Shown: piece by piece, positions 48,801 to 60,800 of the stretch | Layout of the letters: every line of letters starts with the position of its first letter | Numbering within the stretch: the stretch's first letter is position 1 | Assembly: GCA_950097015.1 (NCBI GenBank) | Contig: CATNEN010000037.1 | Coordinates: forward strand, 2,633,501 to 2,697,500 | Direction of reading: 5' to 3' | Origin: Macrostomum hystrix | Taxonomy: Eukaryota; Platyhelminthes; Macrostomidae | Length of the DNA: 64,000 nucleotides | The notes under the pieces: model-generated | Told to the model about the DNA's origin: nothing | The model's input: the letters and a program-made list of their open reading frames with translations, nothing else | Database searches by the model: none | Position numbers and translations under genes: made by a program

Positions 48801-51800
48801 TGTCTCCGAACACGATAGCCTAGCAAAAGTAGCGAATTTCGAAATTGCATCGGCAGCAGTAGGAGAGCAGCTATGGCACTGTTGGCCTCGTCATCTAATC
48901 AGTGAAAGATGCGACTGTGGTGTTAATTGCTGATACTGATGCTGCATATCCCACAGCCAATGCAGCATAAGTCTGTCTAGGATGACAAACAGGCATTCCC
49001 TAGTCCACTGACAAGCCGGCAGCACATTCCCTAGTCCACTGACAAGCCGGCAGCACATTCCCTAGTCCACTGACAAGCCAGCAGTACATTCCCTAGTCCA
49101 CTGACAAGCCGGCAGTACATTCCCTAGTCCACTGACAAGCCGGCAGCACATTCCCTAGTCCACTGACAAGCCGGCAGTACATTCCCTAGTCCACTGACAA
49201 GCCGGCAGTACATTCCCTAGTCCACTGACAAGCCGGCAGCACATTCCCTAGTCCACTGACAAGCCGGCAATACATTCCCTAGTCCACTGACAAGCCGGCA
49301 GTACATTCCCTAGTCCACCGACAAGCCGGCAGTACATTCCCTAGTCCACTGACAAGCCGGCAGTACATTCCCTAGTCCACTGACAAGCCGGCAGTACATT
49401 CCCTAGTCCACTGACAAGCCGGCAGCACATTTCACAAAGGCGCACCTGAGCAGTTTTCGGTCGCCGCAGCAGCCCCAGCACCGGTTCGCACAGGTGAGCG
49501 TTGAAGTCAAATCGAGTGGACTGCTCAACCGCTTGGAACAGGCACGGCACCACGTGCGGCGTCAACTCAGCCGCCTGGTGAAGGTTCTCAACCAGCAGTG
49601 GCGCCACCCGCTTGAATAAAATCGGCTGCAAAGAGGAGGAGGCAGCGGGGAGTGGTCCAATAATGACACGCTCACTGTGCCTTGGAGGTTGGCCCTCAAG
49701 GGTGTAAACGCAGGAATTAGCAGAATTTCCTTCTGGCTGCAAGTATTATTGCTGTTGTCATTATTATCTTTTGTTTTTTGAAGCAGGGCAACATTGTAAG
49801 GACATTTTGAAAGAAAATTAGCATAACACCTACAATAGTAAAGTTTATTGTTGTCTTTGTGCGCAAATGCATATTAAAAGAAATTAATGAGCATACAGGT
49901 ACTTTCAGAAACTGAGCAATTTCAAGCAAAAAAGTAATATTAGCCGTAATGCCTGTGACTGCACCTAGTCTCATTTTAAATTTAAATTATTAATTTCTTT
50001 CTCAACAAAATCAAACAATAAGCGCATTGTGCTAAACAAAGGCTTTTCATCACAAAGCAAATAATTTTCTGATAAAATTTCTGACAAAATAGAGAACTAA
50101 AATATTGTTTGGCAAAAAATCAAATCAATTTAAATGGTGCAGAAATTTTCCTGATTATTTTTAAACCGTCCGACCGATTAAGGGACCGCTGAACCTGAAG
50201 AAATCTGCCATTGTCTTTTACTTTGTATGTGTCCCGTTTCCAAGCATCTTTCATCTGCTTTTAAAGTCGAATTAAATTTAATCAGACAGGACAGAGCCCA
50301 ATTCTAATTAAATTAACCCACGAAGGGCTGAATTACGCCATGGAATCAATATTTTGTTTAAACCGATAATATTTTTCGAATCAAAGTCTCAGAAAATAGC
50401 AACACTGGCAATAACATTGACGCTGTCAAAAATATCATCGACTGTCAAGCTGTCAATGACTGTCACATTGTCATTTACTGTCACACTGTCACTGGCTGTC
50501 ATACTGTCACTAGCTGTATAAATGTCGCTGGCTGTCACACTGTCACTGACTGTCACACTGTCACTGGCTGTCACACTGTCACTGACTGTCACACTGTCAC
50601 TGGCTGTCACACTGTCACTGGCTGTCACACTGTCACTGACTGTCACACTGTCACTGGCTGTCACACTGTCACTGACTGTCACACTGTCACTGGCTGTCGC
50701 ACTGTCACTGACTGTCACACTGTCACTGACTGTCACACTGTCACTGGCTGTCGCACTGTCACTGACTGTCACACTGTCACTGGCTGTCGCACTGTCACTG
50801 ACTGTCACACTGTCACTGACTGTCACACTGTCACTGACTGTCACACTGTCACTGGCTGTCACACTGTCACTGACTGTCACACTGTCACTGGCTGTCACAC
50901 TGTCACTGGCTGTCAAACTGTCACTGGCTGTTACACTGTCACTGGCTGTCAAACTGCCAAGGATTGTTAAAATGTCACTAAGAGTAAGAGACAAGCAAAC
51001 TTATCTTATGGTTTCAAAATGATACGAGCGTACTAACAGCCAAATTCTGAAATTTACAAATTTTAGAAATAACATTTTCTATTACAGTAAAACTGACATT
51101 CAAATGCCAATCATGCAGATCTCATCTTTAAAAGGCTCAATCTATAATACTAAAGCACTGTATCTGAAGTACTCAGGTATTGACAGTTTAAGTGCGCAGA
51201 AATAGTTTTTTTAATGAATGAAGCGTGACGCAAAATTCAAGGGCTAACAAATTTGAGCAAAAAAGCACGACTGAGAGCAATTACTGCTTCTGCCACAGTG
51301 ATTTGGCTTACTTTCGGTTTCTGTTGTAAAGCTAAATTTTTTTACCTTGGGAAAGTGCTCCCGCATCATTGTCTGCATTAGCAGGCCGAAAAACTCCCGC
51401 TTTTGATCCATTGTCTTCGCCTCGCATGTGGAGAGGCCCTCCAGTGCTAGCAGTAGCGGGTCTTGGAAGTACTTGATCTGCGAACGGTTGGGCGCAAAGT
51501 GCTTTTTATTCTAGTAAGCCAATTTACCTTGGCACTAGTTCTCTCTAAATATTGACTATAATGAGTTCTATCCATGAAAAAAACTAATTAAATGATAACG
51601 TTTGAGAAAAAAGTTGTATTGAATTGTGGATGTAGACTTTGGCCAATCAGCGACAGGAGAGAATATACAGATAATAGGGCTTTGACTGTTCAGCCAATCA
51701 AAGCCGGAATTGATGATTGAAACAGGAGTGTAGAAATTTTCTACCAATCAGCGACAAGATTTCGGATTGAAATTGTGGATGTAGACTTCTGCTAATCAGC

Positions 51801-54800
51801 GACAGTATTGAGGACAGAAATAGTAGTGTGTAACATTTATCAGCCAATCAGCGACAGGATTGAGGACAGAAATAGTAGTGTGTAACATTTTCAGCCAATC
51901 AGCGACAGGATTGAGGACAGAAATAGTAGTGTGTAACATTTATCATGCCAATCAGCGACAGGATTGAGGACAGAAATAGTAGTGTGTAACATTTTCAGCC
52001 AATCAGCGACAGGATTGAGGACAGAAATAGTTGGGTATAACATTTTCAGCCTATCAGCAACATGATTGAGTATAGAAGGAGGATTGAGGTCACCTTGGCA
52101 AACATCTGAGCGGTCGGCCGATGCCTAGGTTCAATGTCGAGCAGCTTCTCTACAATTTCGGCCAGCTCGTGAGGTAGCTGTGACAGCGCCTGAGGCAGCT
52201 GCGTTTGAAGCTAGAAATAAATAGATAGTCAGTGCAAATTAGTTCATAAAGTCAGATTCATTAACTTAAAATCGTTCTTCTAAATCACACATACGTACGA
52301 GTATAGATAAAACAATATTTGTTCGTAAATCTATCAAGATTACTTGTTTCTATGTTAGACTTTTATTCGCCAGTTTTTTAAAGGGATTTTCATCTAGGGT
52401 TAAACCAAGTTTATGAAGCTTTTGCTACGCAAAGACGCGATTCTTCAATATTTTTTATCGGTAAAAAAGCTGGTCCAATCTTGGCCTTGTCTCCGGGGAC
52501 GATAAGCTGCGGCTTTTCATCTCTGAGGGCGTTAGAAAAAGAGGGGGCATATACGGCCCTGTTTAATTAAAAATTCTCAGACTCACTAAGCGCCAACTAT
52601 CGCGGCTCCCGCATCAATTTTGAAATCGGACAACTCGAATTTGAGGGCCGGCTTGCACTCGGTAGGCCAGCCCCCCCCCAACCCCCTGCGCCAGAGCACC
52701 AGTAGTTGAGGTCCAGCAAATTATTCGTCCAAGAGCAAAAGCGGAATCATTCAACAACAAAATCAACGCAGTCCGAGTGGCGAATGGAGCGGACAGCTGT
52801 TCCGACAGCTCGTAGATTTCTAATGGCGCTGGGTAGATGGACTAAGTGCCCAGACCACAGGGCTAAATTATGTACTTTGAATCCTTCTTTTAAATTTATC
52901 TAGATAACGGATTGACCAATAAAATTGCACTCCTATCTAATGCAACCGACTGCATAGCCTCAGCTAAAGCGAGGCGCATCTGAAGGCTGCGTACGGCTGT
53001 TCAGTCCACGGACTGGGTGGAGGCCACACCCACCCTCAATTACCCCAACTGAAGCTGGTACCCATTTAACAGCTGGTTGATCTGAAGCACTAGAATGTAT
53101 GGACCTTCTGGGTGTTGGAGCATTGGACTTCTGACTGAGAGGTCAGGAGCTCGAATCTCAGCCTAAGGGATGCAATTTGTGCCAGCATCAGCTGGGATAG
53201 AAATTCGGATGGGTGTGGCTATCTCCTTCAGTCCATGAACAGCTCAACACTGTACATCTGGCCCAGCTGGGTTTGTTTAATTTCTGTATATATTCTATCA
53301 AAAGTACAAATCTAAAAAAGTACTTTTAGTCAACAAAAGTACAAATCTAAAAAAGTACTTTTAGTCAACAAAAGTACAAATCTAAAAAGTACTTTTAGTC
53401 AAGAAAAGTACAAATCTAAAAAAGTACTTTTAGTCAACAAAAGTACAAATCTAAAAAAGTACTTTTAGTCAACAAAAGTACAAATCTAAAAAAGCACTTT
53501 TAGTCAACAAAAGTACAAATGAAAGCAAATCACCTCGGCAACCCTTCGCTGATAGTTGTTGGCGCTCCTCTGGGACTCCAGTAGCGACGCGCCACCGTTG
53601 AACACAGCGTGGATGACTAAGCCGAAGGAGAACATGTCGCAGCTCTGGGTGGCTCGGCCGTGCAGTTGTAGGTCTGGCGCAATAAAGTCCAGATCCGGCT
53701 GGGCCATCTTGGACACTTTGGCCGACCACTGGGTGTAGTTGTAGGCGTCCTGGGCACGGATGGCGAAAACCATAGAGAAAATCATGCAAAAAATAATTGA
53801 CAAATGTCCACCGCTAGTGGCAAAGTGTCCACATCCGATGGCAAAGTGTCTACATTCAAAATAAAAATGTCCACCACCAATGGAAAAGTGTCCACTACAA
53901 ATCTAAAAGTGTCCACCATCGATTGAAAAGTGACCACCTTCGATTGAAAATTGTCCACCTCCGATTTAAAAGTGACCACCTTCGATTGAAAAGTGTCCAC
54001 CTCCGATAAAAAATGGTTTACCACCAATGGAAAAGTATCCACCACCAATGGAAAAGTGTCCACCACCAATGGAAAAGTGTCCACCACCAATGGAAAAGTG
54101 TCCACCACCAATGGAAAAGTATCCACCACCAATGGAAAAGTGTCCACCACCAATGGAAAAGTGTCCACCACCAATAGAAAAGTGTCCACCACCAACCGAA
54201 AAGTGTCCACCACCAATAGAAAAGTGTCCACCACCAATGGAAAAGTGTCCACCACCAATGGTGATGTGTCCACGTCTGATTGAAAAGTAACCACCATCAC
54301 TTGAATTGTTCTTTATTTATGAATTTTCCAGCTACATAATATTGACTGCTTTCTCAAACCAGGCTGTGTCCTCAGCAGCCGCTAGTCGAACCTGAAGAAG
54401 CCTATTATGAGTAAAAGTACAATGCCACTGTTCCATCTGACCAGAGACGGGACAGTCTCTTGAAGGCTTTCTCTGTGTCACAGCCCAACAGCAAACCAAT
54501 TGGCTTCATGCCAGCTGGCGCACAGGCGTGTACCGTGCGCGCACGTCCTCCAGTTTTATCTGTGCACTTTTGCAACCCGAGCTGCTCACGTGAGTGTCCG
54601 GCGCTTTCTCAACGAATCCGAGTCCCGACAGTTTCCAACAGCCCCGCTTGGTGACTATAATGGAGCCGGGACTGAGGTTGCCATGAATCACCCTCTGGGT
54701 GCTGTGCAGGTACTTCAGCGCCTCGTTGATCTATAATTGGTCGATAAAAAAACTGAGACGAATAGATGTAAAGACAGAACGGATAGACGTAAAGACAGAA

Positions 54801-57800
54801 TGGATAGATGCAAAGACAGAATGGATAGATGTAAAGACAGAACGGATAGACGTAAAGACAGAATGGATAGATGCAAAGACAGAATGGATAGATGTAAAGA
54901 CAGAACGGATAGACGTAAAGACAGAATGGATAGATGCAAAGACAGAATGGATAGATGTAAAGACAGAACGGATAGATGTACGAGCGTAAAGACAGAATGG
55001 ATAGATGCAAAGACAGAATGGATAGATGTAAAGACAGAACGGATAGATGTACGAGCGTAAAGACAGAATGGATAGATGTACGAGCGTAAAGACAGAATGG
55101 ATAGATGTAAAGACAGAATGGATAGATGCAAAGACAGAATGGATAGATGTAAAGATAGAACGGATAGATGTACGAGCGTAAAGACAGAATGGATAGATGT
55201 ACAAATAGACTTGATTTAGTCGAAACGGATATTAAGTAAGTAAGTTCGGGCTCCCAACCTGATAGATTCCCTGCTTAATCTCTAGCTCGTCAGTAAAGCC
55301 GTCCTGAAAAGCATATTTCATATCTATGTACGATGGATTACTGATGAAATACTTTAACCAGCCTCTCTAAGCTAATTAGGTTTCGTATGCGGTGGCTCTC
55401 ACCCTGACTTCCTGTGGCACAGCTGGCACGCGATCACAATAGCCCAGAAAGTTGGCCAGGCTGCCCCAGACAGGCTCGGTGGCGAATGTCAAGCTGTCTC
55501 TGCGTGAGTTTGGCGGGTTTGATGGCCAATTTTGTTTATAGATTCTAGCTCGTTTTTCATCAGGAAAACCAGTTTTATTTGCGTGATGCGGAGTTTCAGG
55601 TTAACATATGGGCTCATCAGATGTCTACTGTTACACTGGGTCTGTCACGGAAAAAACTCTGTGACATATCTTCGTTGAGTAAAATCTTTGATCTGGAAGC
55701 GATTGGGGTTTCGAAAACTGTGTGCTTGCGATTTTTTTACGAACGCGTCGAAGCCATCTTTATTTTGGGATTTATTGTCGTGCAATTTACGCCATTGAGG
55801 GTCTAACCCAGGGGTAGGCAAACTTATTTGCTGGCGGGCCAAAGAGAGAGCCCAAAAGACGACAGCGGGCCGCATTGACTGTATAAGTATGAGATAGGGG
55901 AGAGATGAGACACGGGAGAGATGAGACACAGGAAAGATAGGACACGAGAGAGATGAGACACAGGAAAGATAGGACACGAGAGAGATGAGACACAGGAAAG
56001 ATAGGACACGAGAGAGATGAGACACGGGAGAGATAAGACAGGGAAGAGATTAGACACGGGAGAGATTAGACACGGGAGAGATTAGATACGAGAGCGATGA
56101 GACACGGGAGAGATTAGACACGAGAGAGATGAAACAGGACACTGTAGATGTCAGAAGGGGCAACGGGCCGGATTTGGGAGCTTCGAGGGCCGCATCTGGC
56201 CCGCGGGCCGGAGTTTGCCGACCCCCGGTCTAACCTCAAAGGCACAGTGGAGAGATTGTATACTCTTGTCTGACGGTGAGAAAGTATTTTTGACTAGTGA
56301 CACTCCTATGACATTAAAAAGTGCTGAGCAACAATTTTCTCATTGGTTTTCACAGATGTGAGTTATGCTTCTATCACGTGAAAAAATATGAAATATATTG
56401 CAAGCGGCTGAAAGGCCCGGGTCTTCATCTGGGGGCTGAGCTCTGCTGCTGCTGCATCAGGCTCCATTAGAGACTGTTTATTAGAGACAAGCAGAATCAT
56501 CTATTCAGTTCCCGAGCCCTAATTGCAAGGTGAACACGCTAGGTGCGTCAAGAAGGGCTGTCTCCTCCAGTTTTCCATCTCCTTTCTATCTCCTACAAGC
56601 GTCCCTATCTCCTGTAGAACTTCAGTGCTCAGTCTCAGAAATGCGAATAAAATATAAAAAAAAGACTGTGACTCACAGCCACTTTGAAGATGGGGAATTC
56701 CTAACTGTCACAGTCACAATGCCGATGGGAATCCCAGCTGTCACAGACACAGTGCAGATGGGGAATCCCAGCTGTCACAGTCACAGTGCAGATGGGAATC
56801 CCAGCTGTCACAGCCACAGTGCAGATGCTGTCACAGCCACAGTGCAGATGGGAATCCCAGCTGTCACAGCCACAGTGCAGATGGGAATCCCAGCTGTCAC
56901 AGTGACAATGCAGATGGGGAATCCCAGCTGTCACAGTGACAGTGTAGATGGGGAACCCCAGCCGTCACAGTGACAGTGTAGATAGGAAATCCCTAGCTGT
57001 CACAGTGACAGTGTAGATGGGGAATCCCAGCCGTCACAGTGACAGTGTAGACGGGGAATCCCAGCCGTCACAGTGATAGTGTAGATAGGAAATCCCTAGC
57101 TATCACAGTGACAGTGTAGATGGGGAATCCCAGTCGTCACAGTGACAGTGTAGATGGGGAATCCCAGCCGTCACAGTGACAGTGTAGATGGGGAATCCCA
57201 GCCGTCACAGTGACAGTGTAGATGGGGAATCCCAGCCGTCACAGTGACAGTGTAGATGGGGAATCCCAGCCGTCACAGTGACAGTGTAGATGGGGAATCC
57301 CAGCCGTCATAGTGATAGTATTGATGACTCTGCATCATACTGGAAAGTCAGCTTGGTGCACTGTAAGGATGCTGACCGCTGACCCCGGGCCATCTGCCGC
57401 TCATGAACTGAGAATTTGCTTGAATTTTTATCTATAGGAAGGGTGTAGCTGTGAAATATTGCAGGTGCGAGCTTTGGACAGGTAGAGAGAGAGAGGGAGA
57501 GAGAGCGGAGCGCTCGCATTTGGAAAGGAAGGATGAAGCTTTTTGGAAAACAGAGATGACTAAGCAAAAAGCTTTAAACTAATTTTGAGGTCTCAGCGCC
57601 AAGGTGAGCTCGCCTTGCTTCAATAATTCTTAGAGTTCAGTCCTTTGCAGCCTTCTCATCTGAAGTGCATTCCGTATATGTAGCTATAAATTATTCTTTT
57701 GAAATCTTTGTTTAACGAGATAGTTTTGTCTTGTTCCCTGCTCAGTTAAGAAAAATCACTCCTGACCCTCTCGCTCACACCCTATCCCTCTCGCTCACTC

Positions 57801-60800
57801 CCTGTCCCTCTCGCTCACTCCCTGTCCCTCTCGCTCACTCCCTGTCCCTCTCGCTCACTCCCTGTCCCTCTCGCTCACTCCCTGTCCCTCTCGCTCACTC
57901 CCTGTCCCTCTCGCTCACTCCCTGTCCCTCTCGCTCACTCCCTGTCCCTCTCGCTCACACCCTATCCCTCTCGCTCACTCCCTGTCCCTCTCGCTCACTC
58001 CCTGTCCCTCTCGCTCACTCCCTGTCCCTCTCGCTCACTCCCTGTCCCTCTCGCTCACACCCTATCCCTCTCGCTCACTCCCTGTCCCTCTCGCTCACTC
58101 CCTGTCCCTCTCGCTCACTCCCTGTCCCTCTCGCTCACTCCCTGTCCCTCTCGCTCACTCCCTGTCCCTCTCGCTCACTCCCTGTCCCTCTCGCTCACTC
58201 CCTGTCCCTCTCGCTCACACCCTATCCCTCTCGCTCACTCCGTCCCTCTCACACACTCCCTGTCCCTCTCGCTCACTCCCTGTCCCTCTCGCTCACTCCC
58301 TGTCCCTCTCGCTCACTCCCTGTCCCTCTCGCTCACTCCCTGTCCCTCTCGCTCACTCCCTGTCCCTCTCGCTCACTCCCTGTCCCTCTCGCTCACTCCC
58401 TGTCCCTCTCGCTCACTCCCTGTCCCTCTCGCTCACTCCCTGTCCCTCTCGCTCACTCCCTGTCCCTCTCGCTCACTCCCTGTCCCTCTCGCTCACTCCC
58501 TGTCCCTCTCGCTCACTCCCTGTCCCTCTCGCTCACACCCTATCCCTCTCGCTCACTCCCTGTCCCTCTCGCTCACTCCCTGTCCCTCTCGCTCACTCCC
58601 TGTCCCTCTCGCTCACTCCCTGTCCCTCTCGCTCACACCCTATCCCTCTCGCTCACTCCCTGTCCCTCTCGCTCACTCCCTGTCCCTCTCGCTCACTCCC
58701 TGTCCCTCTCGCTCACTCCCTGTCCCTCTCGCTCACTCCCTGTCCCTCTCGCTCACTCCCTGTCCCTCTCGCTCACTCCCTGTCCCTCTCGCTCACTCCC
58801 TGTCCCTCTCGCTCACTCCCTGTCCCTCTCGCTCACTCCCTGTCCCTCTCGCTCACACCCTATCCCTCTCGCTCACTCCGTCCCTCTCACACACTCCCTG
58901 TCCCTCTCGCTCACTCCCTGTCCCTCTCGCTCACTCCCTGTCCCTCTCGCTCACTCCCTGTCCCTCTCGCTCACTCCCTGTCCCTCTCGCTCACTCCCTG
59001 TCCCTCTCGCTCACTCCCTGTCCCTCTCGCTCACTCCCTATCCCTCTCGCTCACTCCCTGTCCCTCTCACACACTCCCTGTCCCTCTCGCTCACTCCCTG
59101 TCCCTCTCGCTCACTCCCTGTCCCTCTCGCTCACTCCCTGTCCCTCTCGCTCACTCCCTGTCCCTCTCGCTCACTCCCTGTCCCTCTCGCTCACTCCCTG
59201 TCCCTCTCGCTCACTCCCTGTCCCTCTCGCTCACTCCCTGTCCCTCTCGCTCACTCCCTGTCCCTCTCGCTCACTCCCTGTCCCTCTCGCTCACTCCCTG
59301 TCCCTCTCGCTCACATCCCTAGTCCCTCTCGCTCACTCCCTGTCCCTCTCGCTCACTCCCTGTCCCTCTCGCTCACTCCCTGTCCCTCTCGCTCACTCCC
59401 TGTCCCTCTCGCTCACTCCCTGTCCCTCTCGCTCACTCCCTGTCCCTCTCGCTCACTCCCTGTCCCTCTCGCTCACTCCCTGTCCCTCTCGCTCACTCCC
59501 TGTCCCTCTCGCTCACTCCCTGTCCCTCTCGCTCACTCCCTGTCCCTCTCGCTCACTACCCTATCCCTCTCGCTCACTCCCTGTCCCTCTCGCTCACATC
59601 CCTATCCCTCTCGCTCACTCCCTGTCCCTCTCGCTCACTCCCTGTCCCTCTCGCTCACACCCTATCCCTCTCGCTCACTCCCTGTCCCTCTCGCTCACTC
59701 CCTGTCCCTCTCGCTCACTACCCTATCCCTCTCGCTCACTCCCTGTCCCTCTCGCTCACTCCCTGTCCCTCTCGCTCACTCCCTGTCCCTCTCGCTCACT
59801 ACCCTATCCCTCTCGCTCACTCCCTGTCCCTCTCGCTCACTCCCTGTCCCTCTCGCTCACTCCCTGTCCCTCTCGCTCACTCCCTGTCCCTCTCGCTCAC
59901 TCCCTATCCTCTCGCTCACTCCCTGTCCCTCTCAGCTCACTCCCCTGTCCCTCTCGCTCACTCCCTGTCCCTCTCGCTCACTCCCTGTCCCTCTCGCTCA
60001 CTCCCTGTCCCTCTCGCTCACTCCCTGTCCCTCTCGCTCACTCCCTGTCCCTCTCGCTCACTCCCTATCCTCTCTCGCTCACTCCCTGTCCCTCTCACAC
60101 ACTCCCTGTCCCTCTCGCTCACTCCCTGTCCCTCTCGCTCACTCCCTGTCCCTCTCGCTCACTCCCTGTCCCTCTCGCTCACTCCCTGTCCCTCTCGCTC
60201 ACTCCCTGTCCCTCTCGCTCACTCCCTGTCCCTCTCGCTCACTCCCTGTCCCTCTCGCTCACTCCCTGTCCCTCTCGCTCACTCCCTGTCCCTCTCGCTC
60301 ACTCCCTGTCCCTCTCGCTCACTCCCTGTCCCTCTCGCTCACTACCCTATCCCTCTCGCTCACTCCCTGTCCCTCTCGCTCACTCCCTGTCCCTCTCGCT
60401 CACTCCCTGTCCCTCTCGCTCACTCCCTGTCCCTCTCGCTCACTCCCTGTCCCTCTCGCTCACTCCCTGTCCCTCTCGCTCACTCCCTGTCCCTCTCGCT
60501 CACTCCCTGTCCCTCTCGCTCACTCCCTGTCCCTCTCGCTCACTCCCTGTCCCTCTCGCTCACATCCCTATCCCTCTCGCTCACTCCCTGTCCCTCTCGC
60601 TCACACCCTATCCCTCTCGCTCACTCCCTGTCCCTCTCGCTCACTCCCTGTCCCTCTCGCTCACACCCTATCCCTCTCGCTCACTCCCTGTCCCTCTCGC
60701 TCACTCCCTGTCCCTCTCGCTCACACCCTATCCCTCTCGCTCACTCCGTCCCTCTCACACACTCCCTGTCCCTCTCGCTCACTCCCTGTCCCTCTCGCTC

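Noticed and set aside
53993-54290. Frames of STTNGKV and CPPPMEK repeats
   Set aside because: Artefacts of a 21-bp intronic minisatellite, which is a multiple of three and so stays open.
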